Origin: Megaleporinus macrocephalus
Lineage: Eukaryota; Chordata; Actinopteri; Characiformes; Anostomidae
DNA length: 64,000 bases
Reading direction: 5' to 3'
Assembly: GCA_021613375.1 (NCBI GenBank)
Contig: CM038704.1
Span: forward strand, 31,992,582-32,056,581
Shown here: one piece after another, positions 12,816 to 34,003 of the stretch
How the letters are laid out: each line of letters begins with the position of its first letter
How positions within the stretch are numbered: position 1 is the stretch's first letter
The notes under the pieces: model-generated
Told to the model about the DNA's origin: nothing
Database searches by the model: none
The model's input: only the letters and a program-made list of their open reading frames with translations
Made by a program: the position numbers and the translations under genes

Positions 12816-13292
12816 GTGTGTGAGGTGTAGTCAGTCATTCTGAGTGGTTTGATCTGAATTGGTTTGTTCTGTGGAAATGGTTTTGTAACTTATTTACACT
12901 GGCGGTTTAGGAAGCAGGGTCTATGGTATCTACAACGCAAGTATAGCCATTTTATTTATTCTCCAAATGACCGTACACTTTTTTTGATATATACACCATG
13001 CTGATAAGGGCAAAATTGCAGTAAATCTGAAAAGAAAAAAATATTTTCTTTGGGGACCATTTTGCCTTACAGCACCTTACAGGTACCTCTCACATGTATT
13101 TTTAAAAAGAAATAAATTTTAGGCCAACATTTTTACAAAACTATCATAAAACTATGTCTTACCTGCATCCACTGCATGCTAATAACTTTAGTATTAAACA
13201 TTTCTCTTTACAAGCACTGTGGTTGTACAATTCTGACTTCAAATGCAGCACTTCAGATTTCTCTGAATGACTTCGGTTTTGGATTCTTAAAC

Positions 13293-13295
<3 letters not shown>

Positions 13296-13335
<40 letters not shown>
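13296..13335. repeat. (AT)n microsatellite
   Basis: About 20 uninterrupted AT units in the interval between the convergent lrrc41 and rad54l genes. The rest of 12360-14400 shows nothing I can assign except the MITE before it. Confidence 0.95.
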
Positions 13336-13338
<3 letters not shown>

Positions 13339-14420
13339 TTTTTTATTATTGAAATAATTCAACTGAACACACAAGTTTGTTTACACTCACACTTGGTTTA
13401 CATCCAGTCACATGCTATCCTTGGTCAACAGTAAAACTGTCCAAACTGTCTTTGGTTTTATGTTCTAAATGTGACTCTATGAGTCTGCCGTTTGTGATGA
13501 AGATCCTGAATGCTGGAGAATCACTCTATAGTTTGTCTTACACACACACACACACATATATGAAAGTGTTATGGTGCTGTGCAATAAAACATTTCTACTA
13601 TTCAGATTGTTTATTTCTCAAAAGTAGTCTTGAATTTGACTTTTACCATAGTTTATAATTCCATTAGCCTTTCCTGTATCAGGTTTTTTACATATTTGTT
13701 TTTGTTTACCGCCTTTACGTATGTTGTAGTATTGGTTTTGTTCTTTGTGGTAGCTCTTTAGAATTCACCGTTTAGTTTTCTTAAAATGATCTTTAGCTTG
13801 GTTTTAGCTTCTGTTTTTTCATTTCAATTTAATCATAAAAGCTGTCCATTTCTTCATCACTTTTGTCTTTTGTTTAGACATAAACCTGGATCACTTACTT
13901 TAAAAGGTTGTGAAATTTAATCATTGTGAGTGTATTGATGACTTTCAGTTTGTTGTTTTTTTGTTAATAAAAACTGCACCATTTTTTCTTTTTCGTTGAT
14001 TTGTAAAAGGTTAATTTGTAGACAATCCATTTTCATCTTCACTGCTACAAAAAAGATTCACACTTCTTACGTTCCAAGTTCAGACTGTTATATTTTCTTT
14101 TCTCACTTGTCAACTTCAACAACTAGACATCCAGGTCTAGACACGTCAAATGCACAATCTGAATCCTCGGCAACATGTTTAGTGCCTTCCCATCTACTGG
14201 CACTATAGTTACAGTCATATTGTTCCAGTCAATATAGTTTTCTTGGTATTGTACATGGGGGGTATCGTTGCCTTGTTCCTGCAGTTGCCTTTGTTTTATA
14301 TTGCTGCTGTCCATGTGGTAGGTTTAGCCTGCCACATCTGATGATCTTTCTCATAACTCAGACAGTATAGATTTTCATTGCATGAAAGCCAAAACTCTTA
14401 GCCAATCATTTAGACAGATT

Positions 14421-14426
14421 TTTATT
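14421..14426 (-). terminator. rad54l: Polyadenylation signal of rad54l
   Basis: TTTATT on the + strand is AATAAA on the - strand, about 255 bases beyond the rad54l stop codon. Confidence 0.5.
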
Positions 14427-14680
14427 TTAAAGAATGTGTGGATTTAACACAGTTACACAATAAATAAACAAAACAATACAGGAAAAGAAATATTAACTAT
14501 TAAAGTTAAACTAGCATCTACAAGCGGCCTTGCAGAACACCTAGACAAATGGTCTCTGACCATGCTGCCATGTCCTGTGTTTCAGACAAGTTATTCTTTC
14601 AGCTCAATTAAACCGCCATCACACATCATACATTAGTCTGTTTTACAGTGCTGTGTGCAGCGTTCTGTGCTTCTGATTGT

Positions 14681-25211
<10,531 letters not shown>

Positions 25212-25489
25212 TTTCTTTCGATAAGCGGAAGTTCAGTCCAAACACAGAAGATGTAGATGTAGTTTAGTTCAGCTTGACTTCGTGTTGTTTTGCGAATGCT
25301 ATTATATCAAACAAATCCGTCCTTTTACATACCAAAAGTGAGTTACGATCATTATATTGACCACTCTAAATCATCAGTAGCATCATGCTGAACAGATAAA
25401 TTGTCTGTAACTGTTTTCATAGTAGAAAAGTGGATATTTTATTATCTTTTGGCTGTAAAAGTAGCTTCTGCAAGGCCATAGTTTATTAT

Positions 25490-25560
25490 CAAACAGCCCG
25501 CGTTGACGCCGCGCAACTACGGGTCGCGGAGAGATCCAAAATGTAAAACGCGTTGCTGAA
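25490..25560 (-). promoter_or_regulatory. rad54l: CpG cluster upstream of rad54l, possible promoter
   Basis: A short dense group of CpGs (CCCGCGTTGACGCCGCGC, TACGGGTCGCGG, ACGCG) lies about 300 bases upstream of the rad54l ATG in AT-rich surroundings. The 5' UTR and exact start site cannot be fixed. DNA from 25600 to 26110 shows nothing else recognisable. Confidence 0.35.
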
Positions 25561-26129
25561 TTGAGACATCGAGGGTATTTGTTTAAATAAAAATCGAGTT
25601 CAAGAGATAATAATATAAGTGGGTATTAGAGTTAGAGAGGAAATGTTGGAGGGATTTTAAGCTACCATGCTGTTTAAAAAATGTTTCTTGCTGTGTCTTT
25701 GAAGTGTTGAGCGATCTCAGCAGTTAAAGCTGCTAATCAAATATATTCCAACTTGGAATATAATAATTTGAGATATTTATGGAAATCGTTTTTTGATCAG
25801 TGCTAATGATATGAGTAAATGTGAAACTAACTGAAATTGCTTCCGTACATTGGACAAGTTGTTAAAGCTCCGTCCAGCAGATGGCAGTGTAGCCTCGTTC
25901 ATGACGTTAATCTTTTAAACCGTTTCGAACTCCAGAGAGACTCACAACCTTTACTGAATGGAGCTGTCAATCATACTCTCTCTCTCTAATACACACCAAG
26001 TCAGAAAAAACTACAACAGCACATTATTTTTTATTTTTTTAAATCCCTTTTTTTCTAAATAAACATTTAATTCAGTGTTGATTCCTTCAACAAAAAAGTT
26101 AAAACAATAAAGATTTTACCACTTTTGAC

Positions 26130-26775
26130 GTTTAGGGACTAAAGATGTGTGACGCGAAGGTGTGTAAAGCTAGGAGATCTTCGTTTGCATTTTGTGTTTT
26201 AAAATGTGCCAAACATTCTCTGTTAGGACAGGTCAGGACTGCATGTAGGCCAGTCCAGCACTTCTTAGCCATTTTTGAAGCCATAACTGCCTCCATTCTT
26301 CCAGAAAGGCTTTTCAGACGATTTTGAAGTGTTTGTGTGGGAAATTGTGGCCATTCAGTCAAAACAGCATTCAGGTACTGATGTTGGATGAGAAGGTCTG
26401 GCTCACAGTCAACACTGAAACCCTGAAAAATAGCTCCAGACCTTTATCCCTGCTGCACCAAACCTTACCACTGTGCAATCCAGTAGGTAGCATATTCCTG
26501 GCAGCCACTAAACCCAAATTCGTCCATTAAACTGACAGATAGTGAAGAGTGATTGAACCTCTAGAAAACATGATTTTACTGTTCTACAGTACGGTGTCGT
26601 GCACAGTGGTCTTAGACTTGTATGCAGCTGCTAGGTCATGGGAACACAATTTAAAAGCTCCCAGTGCACAGTTCTTGTAACGATGCTTCCAGGCATGATG
26701 TAGCTTATGCCTGTTAGCAATAGGTGTGACTGAAACACCTGAACTCAATAATTATGAGTGGTGCCCACATAGGCT
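26130..26775 (-). mobile_element. Internally deleted Tc1-like transposon, head to head with the next one
   Basis: Read on the - strand from 26775, the copy starts with GTGGGCACCACTCATAATTA, continues with blocks of Tc1-like transposase (AAGAACTGTGCACTGGGAGC, a GGACGAATTTGGG piece), and ends with the C-terminal part, TEWPQFPTQTLQNRLKSL followed by GRMEAVMASK. The catalytic centre is largely deleted. It is pseudogenic. It shares its 5' boundary region with the + strand copy that follows. Confidence 0.75.
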
Positions 26776-26779
26776 ATAC

Positions 26780-28068
26780 ATCTGTAAGTATTAGGACACA
26801 CCTCTTAATCACTAAATGTTTGAAGGTGTTTCATTCAGTCCCATTGCCACAGGTGTAAAATCAAGCAACAAAAAATGTGCAACATACTGGGTCGCTTTAA
26901 AGCATTTACTGAATTTGAGTGTGGTGCTGTAAAAGGAAGCCTCCACTGTGAAAAGTCAACTTGTAAAATTTCATCTCTCCTAGCTATTTTACTGTGAGAG
27001 TGATATTATTGAAAAAAAGTGGAAGCATTTAGCAACCACAGCAATCAGCCGCAGAGTGACAGACCACATGAAGTTACAGCAGGGTCCCTGAAATGCATAG
27101 TGTGTAATAATCGTACTTGCTCTGGTGACTGAATAACTAACCCAAACCTTTTCTGTCATTAACATCAGCACAGTACTTGTGCGCTGGTAGCTTAATTGCA
27201 TAGGTTTCCATAATTAAGCAGTTACTTGCCACCAGGCGCAATGGCAAGCGTCAGATGGAGTGGTGTGAAGTGCCACCAAAGGACTCTGGACTCTGGCAGT
27301 CTGAGGGATGAGTCTGAGTATGGCAAATAGAACATGACCTGCCTAACTGTATTGTACCTGCTTTAAAGTTTTGTGAAGTAGGGATAATGCTATGCTTTAG
27401 GGTTGCTTTTCAGGGGTAGGCCTACACTCTAAAAGAAGTCATTTTGATGGTCTTTAGCCAGTACCTAAATATATACATTGTTGTGAGATAAAAAAAAAAC
27501 AAAAAATCAAGTGATTTGCCAGATATTATTAAACTCGGGTGACACACATATTATAAGTGATGTTTGTATAATAATACTGCCATACCGGACTAACCAGAAA
27601 TTAAAAGGTTAAGTAAATAGTTTGCAGGACATATTTTTATAGGACAATTGTGTGTTTCCAAATTTGTGGGAACAGTTTGGGGAAGGCCTTGTTTTTTACT
27701 GTTCCAGCATGGCTGTGTCCAAGTGCACAAAGCAAACGTCCATGAAGGCTGGTTGGGTGAGTTTGTTGTGGAAGACCTTGACTGCCCCTGCAAAGAGCCC
27801 TGACCTCATCCATATCGTACGCCTTAGGAATGAGTTAGAGCAGAATTTGTCAGCCAGGCTCTCTCGACTAACATCAGTGTCCAACCTTACAAATGCTAGA
27901 TGAATGGGCAGACATGCTCCAAAATATTGTAGAAAGCCTACCTGGAAGACTGGAAGCTGATATATAGGTTAGGAGACAACTCCGTATTTAAATCTATGGA
28001 CTTAGAAGGATGTCATGAAAGGTCCTGTATGTGTAATGTGTAGGCGTCCCAATACTTTTGTGTATACA
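26780..28068 (+). mobile_element. Nearly full-length, decayed Tc1-like transposon
   Basis: About 1.29 kb with terminal-repeat-like ends: AAGTATTAGGACACACCT at the left and AGGCGTCCCAATACTTTTGT near 28045-28065. Internal blocks match Tc1 transposase, including FPNLWEQFGEG, then SPDLIHIV and SRLTSVSNLTNA in the frame at 27652-27903. Stops and frameshifts disrupt the frame, so it is inactive. The element lies between rad54l and artn and accounts for nearly all open frames in 26980-27900. Confidence 0.8.
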
Positions 28069-28289
28069 TTACTGTTTTGTATACATACAGACATAGTAAG
28101 TAAAGAGGTTGAACTGTTAAACTATAATTTGGTTACTTGTATTCCAGTTATATAAAATGAGGTGTTCATTAAAGAAACGCTCCAGAAGTCCTCTCAAATG
28201 TAGTGCTATAAAAAACATTTGTGCACAAACTGAGGGCCTTCCTTTGCTATTTCTGCTGTCTCTGACAGAGCTGCCTTCCTTCACCATGC

Positions 28290-28660
28290 GCTGTTTTGTT
28301 ACCACAGAGGGCACAGGTTTGGTCAAGCGAACCTTGTAACACAGCACTCGGAGATTATAATCTGACGGCTCCTTCTGTGTGGTTAGTACAAACACAGTCA
28401 TGCTTTGCTCTGCTGCCTATTCAAACACACATGCTGGAGCTTCGTAAGGTGCTCCACAGACTGAAAGAGAAAAGATGTGTAATCTCTCCATCCCTTTCAG
28501 AGGCAGAGGTGATCAGAGGCTGATGATGTTTGAGGATAAGAGAACAACACAGCGTCTGTGTGGAGTTTATAGAGACGTGCCGGCCGGTGGGTTAGCTTCG
28601 CGCTTCACAGGTCGCTTTGTAGGAACTCCTTTTTCATATACTTGCTTCAAAATGGAATTC
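28290..28660 (+). other. Coding-like patch of unknown identity, possibly exon remnant
   Basis: A locally GC- and CpG-richer stretch in AT-rich intergenic DNA. After a TTTCAG at 28495-28500, one + frame stays open through MMFEDKRTTQRLCGVYRDVP and GGLASRF up to a stop near 28661, with a possible donor GGTCGC at 28609. A - strand frame at 28117-28401 (containing EPSDYNLRVLCYK) also looks non-random. I do not recognise either. It may be an exon of an unannotated gene, a pseudogene or part of a repeat. No function is proposed. Confidence 0.25.
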
Positions 28661-28709
28661 TGAGCATTCTTTCCATGTGAGGACCAACACATAAATGATG
28701 CCATCCTAC

Positions 28710-28750
28710 GCTTTTAAAAATAAAGGTGCTAAAAAGGGTTTCAACATGTG
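28710..28750. repeat. Fragment of AACACTCTT-type MITE
   Basis: TTTTAAAAATAAAGGTGCTAAAAAGGGTT resembles one end of the common fish MITE family seen more completely at 31764-31978. Only one end is present. Confidence 0.45.
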
Positions 28751-28866
28751 ACTTTTCAAATTCTTTTTCATAAACTATTACAATAAGGATCACAAATTAA
28801 AGACTGATTACGTCATTAATACAAGTAATTCATTGTTTATACATTTATAGAATGGTCATTAAGTGT

Positions 28867-28889
28867 GCACACACACACACACACACACA
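28867..28889. repeat. (CA)n microsatellite
   Basis: About eleven CA units. The neighbouring 28900-30900 is AT-rich and contains nothing I can assign. Confidence 0.9.
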
Positions 28890-30976
28890 AAGCCAATTTA
28901 TATCTACCTTAACCTCAAACATAAACAGTGCAAAGACAATATATTTAAAGCTTTATCTGATCAATTTCTTTATTGTTTTGTAATTATATGCTCATTCTTA
29001 ATAACAATAAGTTCCAAAAGTGTTTGGACAGGGGTCAAAGCCTTATAATTCATACATGAATAAAAAAGCAGGATTGCAATGCATAATATCATCAAAAGAT
29101 TAAGGAAATCTGGACAAATCTCTGTATGTAACAGAATGGCTGAAACTTCAACTGCTTATCTGTGATCTTTGACCTTCTGTAAGAAATACAATTCAAAGAT
29201 CAAAAGTCAGCATCGCTCATGATATGGCAGAGTGTCAGTGCCAGTGGTATGGGTAACTTAAACATCTGTGAAGGCACCATTAATGCTGAGGGGCACTAGC
29301 CTATATGCATGATGGATCAACATATGCTGCCATCCAGATGACATCTTTTTTTTTCAAGGATATTGGCATCATTAAAACAATGCCACATTACTTTCTGCAT
29401 CCAGTACAACAGCCTGGCTAAGTAGTAAGTAGATTCCAGGCCTGTCTTCTATTGAGATTTATATTCAAGAACAGGGAAAAAAATCACTTTTACAAATGCA
29501 ACAATTGGTGTCCTCAGTTGATTACTAAATGCTGTTAACAGGAAAGGTTATGTAATGCAGTGGTAAACATGCCCCGTTCCAAAATGATTTGCAACATGTT
29601 GCAGACATCAAATTAAGATTAAACAACAAATAAACAAATTAAGTTAATTAGTTTAAACATTTAATATCTTGTCTTTGCACTGATTCCAACTGAAGATAGT
29701 CCTTCGTAAATCATTGCTGCCTGTTTTATTTACCATTTGTCCTATCCCAACCTGACTGTAAAGGTTGAGTTGGGTAATTAAACACAAAATCCTTAAGATT
29801 AGCACAAAACCACATAAGACTGTTTCTCTCTTTAAAAAAACTTTATTCCTTTACAGGAGTGAGGTACAAAAATAGAGATTGACAGGTTCTTTACAGGGAT
29901 TGAATACAATGTAATATCAGTAATAATAACAATAGCAGACACACTCTACTAAAGACAGAGCTGAGGTTATTTTAGATAAACTGTACCACATGTAAGAGAA
30001 CGCAACACTGAAATAAAATATTTGAAGTGTTATCTGGAGACTTTCTTTTACTTTGTTAAATTGTAAACACAATAATCTGTAGTGTACATGGACTTATGTG
30101 TGTGTCTCAGAAAGAGAGTGCGAGAATGAGAAAGGTTGGGAGGGATAAACAGGGTTGCATTTTTTGTGCTTATTAAAACCTAGAATAATTTATTTCCTCA
30201 ACTGCACCTGTAACAATGTTTACAGTTCCGAAAGAAAAAAACAATAAATTCAAGATACACAGTCTGTTCATAAATAATAACCATCTTATAATCATGAAAT
30301 ACATGTATGAAAAACTGATAAATAGATAAGTTATGAATAGTTAAATCTCTCCCTTTAAATAAAGTAGAAGATGCATAGCATCCAGTGGGGGAAAGGCTGC
30401 CATCATTCAGATTGCTCTGACAGAAAGGAACACACTGCTCTCCTGGAAGGAGGAAAGTCCATAAAGCAGTTCAAAAATAATAATGTCTAATACATCTTTA
30501 CTCCTTTATATTTTCACAGAATCCCAATGAACTTCTCCCTTTATCAGAGCAGCGAATGACCTGTAGTTGTAAACTGAGAAGTACAGAACAGAAAGCAAAC
30601 AAAATAAACATTGTTCAGTAACACGCATAGAGACACACAGCAAAACAGCTCAAAATAGTATAAACAAAATTGTTGGATTTTTTTGTTTAAATTATTTTCT
30701 ATTCCTGTAGTGTGCTAAGCCCTGTGTAAGTTTTTAAATGTATATCTCTGATGCATTTTATGTATTGACTGTATTTATATTGGCTGCACTATGTTTTTGC
30801 TACATCACAAATTCCCTTCATGTTACTGCAATTAGTTTGAATCCTTTGAAATAGTGTGCTAAGCATTAAAATAATGTGGAGAAAGTGTGCGAAGTGAGTT
30901 GGCAGTAGCCCTTTACTGTAGGACACTGTTCCTAAGGCTACAAAACACTGTATAAGACCTTCATGACTTGCATAAA

Positions 30977-31332
30977 CCTACATAAACATTTATAATGGCT
31001 TATTCCAATAGGTAATGTAATGTTTGCCACTTTCTACCTACTATCTGCAAAACGATCTATTACGAACAACTCTATGCTTTGCATTTTACTTAAAAATTGC
31101 ACATTTTCTGACAAAATGAATGCCAATTCATTTTTCACCAAAATAATACATTCTATTTAATAAACTAAAAAAGGAAGGCTAACAGATTTACTTAGTGTGT
31201 CTTTTTGTCTGATAAAAAGTAATAATGAAGTAAAAATGACTTCTGCCTACAGGGGTAAACCTCTTACCAGGGGAGCCCTCAACATGATAAATGATGTCTC
31301 TGGGAATAAGCCATTATAAATATGTATGTAGG
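30977..31332. mobile_element. Foldback MITE with 30-base inverted repeats
   Basis: The 30 bases at 30977-31006 (starting CCTACATAAACATTTATAAT) and the reverse complement of 31303-31332 differ at only two positions. The 296 bases between have no reading frame, and flanking sequence continues weak inverted similarity. This is a typical non-autonomous foldback element. Confidence 0.75.
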
Positions 31333-31763
31333 ATCATGTCAGTGGTCATTAAAGGCTTTTGTAAGTGTCATGCAGCCTCATAAACCTGACCTACAATAAA
31401 CAAACAGTGAACGTAAAACCAGAAGGTCATCAAATGTTTTTCTTTCATGTCATTTCATGCCAGCTTTTTACATTTAATTGACTGACCGCTAAAAATGTTC
31501 TTAGTATTATTATTGAAAATGTTCAATGAATTGTACACTGAAGTTAATATCTGTGTTCAGAGTTATGTGCCCAGTGGGGAACTTATCCAGTGAAAACCTC
31601 CTTATACACAAGAAAGCTAGAGGAGTCGCTTAATGACATGACGCTTCATCTCACAGCAGATGCCCACTGCACAGCCACGCTTTCAGCTAAATTTAGCCTC
31701 CAGCCTCAGATTCTTTACATAATGCCCAGTGAATAGTTCACCTGAACCTGAAGATTAAGATGA

Positions 31764-31978
31764 AACACTCTTAATAATAAAGGTGCAAAAAAGAGCACTG
31801 CTATAGACAAACTTCTTTTTGCTTCCATAGAGAATCTTTCAATACACGGTTCTATACCATTTTTGGAAATGTAAAAATTTAAAGCACCTCCACATAATGT
31901 ACAGCTTCTACATAAACTTAATGTTTTTCCTATAAGCGAGCCAAGAAACATTTAAGAACCTTTACTATTAAGAGTGTT
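31764..31978. mobile_element. MITE with AACACTCTTAAT inverted ends
   Basis: Left end AACACTCTTAATAATAAAGGT and right end ACCTTTACTATTAAGAGTGTT are near-perfect inverted repeats of about 21 bases, enclosing about 170 noncoding bases. Fish genomes carry many copies of this class. Confidence 0.8.
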
Positions 31979-32778
31979 GCATAAGAACAAGCTGTGTATT
32001 GCATGTAAGTCCTGGTCAAATACAAATATGGTCTCAAAACAGTTTGGTTAAGTGGTTGGGCCGAACCATAACAGGAGCATTAAGATTAAATACAAATAAC
32101 AATTCAGAAAGGCCCATGAGGTAAGGTGAGAAAATAAGCCTGCTTATTGGTGCTGTAACAACTTACATCCCACAAAACCATAAAAACAAAACGGTCCCAT
32201 CAAAAGGAATAAAAGATAAGATAAATCTACGCTTAGCCCTAACATAGTCAATAAGCCATGACATGTTTGGTGTCTGATGTTTTAAACTGGAACTATGTGG
32301 CTAACATAAACTACTATAGCTAGCGTACTTGCTTTTTAAATCATCACTAATAGTCTTGCTTATGTTTTTTTTTCTGATACTGTATTGCTATTAATTATCA
32401 TGAGTATTATTATTACTATGATTTATTGATCTATAAAAATGGGCATACATTAAAAACAGTAGTTGCAGATATTCAAAAAACCAAAATCTGATGTGATTGT
32501 TAGGGTAACTCACAGCAGCAAACGCACACCTTAGTTCTTGGTTTTCTTTTTTTCTCCCCCACTGTATGTAAATGAGTTGGTTCTTGCGAGATGGTGGAAA
32601 AAACAAACTCAAAACGTGTTGTATTTTCAGCTTAGTTTCTGTTCCTGTATATGGACTGGGATGTGAACAGCACCATTTGAAAGTTGAACAATGTTTATAT
32701 ATTACTCTACACTCCTTTGTCTCTAAAAATCTCCATTTCCAAGATGTGGGTGCTTTAACAAAAAAATCTTTAACTTCC

Positions 32779-32903
32779 ACCCAATGTCTAAATCTAAAAC
32801 CTAAAAGGAACTCTAACACTAACCCTAAATCTAATCCAAGCCTTAACCTCAACACACTAACTGTACCTAACCCTAATTCTGGCCTTGGCCTAACCAAACC
32901 CTG
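32779..32903. repeat. Degenerate CCTAA-type (telomere-like) tandem repeat
   Basis: Repeated variants of CTAACC/CTAAAT/CCTTAACC run for about 125 bases, with three short perfect CTAACCCTAA-like pieces. This explains the long low-complexity open frames on both strands (32391-32907), which are rich in N/P/K on + and L/G on -, and are not genes. Confidence 0.6.
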
Positions 32904-33252
32904 TTGATAATCTTCAGAGTTTTACCAATTAACTTTTCCGCACAAAGTTCTACAAAGTTCAGTTCCAAAACCTTTCAGAGGCTGTATTCTCTCTTAAACC
33001 AGTTTAGATGTTCTTCCTATCATAGCAAAGCTTTGTAGTTAGTTAGTTATGACATGTTTGGTGTCAGAAATTTCGTTTTGCACTGAAGCTACAAGGCCAA
33101 TGCAGCTAACAAGTGATTGAAGGTTATATACCAACAATTAGCATTGTGCAATTTTCTACTGTAGCATACCTCAACTTAACTTTTGACAGCCAGCCCCAGT
33201 CGAATGTACAAAAATGGACTTAAATGGACAACTTATGACATAAATAGGCTGT

Positions 33253-33258
33253 TTTATT
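33253..33258 (-). terminator. artn: Candidate polyadenylation signal of artn
   Basis: AATAAA on the - strand, about 750 bases past the artn stop. Other AATAAA hexamers exist further on, so the choice is uncertain. Confidence 0.25.
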
Positions 33259-34003
33259 ACTGTGAATTTAGGGTAAATATATGAGTTCTGTTCTGATTGT
33301 GCCTCACTCAGAAAGCACTCCAGGCCGAAATACACTCTTTATACTGTCAGCATGAATTAAAACAAAAATTCAGAACAAGCTGTTTTCTTCTGCTTGGACT
33401 ATGGACAGGGTAGTAAATGATGTGGTTTGAAACTTTCTCAAAATTTTTAACATAAAGCTTTTTTGTTGGACAACAACAAAGCTTCCAGGTCTCACAGGTC
33501 TGGTGCAAAAGAAACAAAGCAAGCTTTAGACATGAAACATGTCTTGGCTGATTGATTACATTTGTGGTGAATAGACAATCATGTAAACTTTTTTTCTATT
33601 AAGCTATTTTTTAAATCCACAGTTGGATCTATAAACGTAACAGTTGGATCTATAAGCATCTGATGTTCACGCTTCCACAGCTATGTATTTGTCCTTGGGC
33701 TGAGAAACTTCTTAACAGAGCATTGCTCTTACACTTATCGTTGTAGTAAACACCTCTCCAGCACGGTGACACCAAAGTTAGAGCTGAAAACGCCTCCCTG
33801 TGCTACTCTACCTGGTGCTGTCCCTCCACATTGTGGCTGGTCTGCTTCATCTGCAACCATCTTGGTGTTACGCTGCATGGTCCTGGCAAGCTCTTGCATC
33901 AGCTCCCAAGCTGAGGTCCCATAGAGGAGACAGGAGTTGTACTGCGCTCTCCCTCCAGCCAGCAGCTTTTGATTCATTTATCCAGCTGTGTCCTTGACTC
34001 CTC

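Noticed and set aside
32391..32907. Long open frames on both strands (168 and 111 codons)
   Set aside because: They are produced by the low-complexity CCTAA-type repeat and have repetitive peptide composition.
33735..33977. 80-codon - strand open frame just after the artn stop
   Set aside because: Most likely artn 3' UTR; different frame, no known domain, and no evidence for a second cistron.
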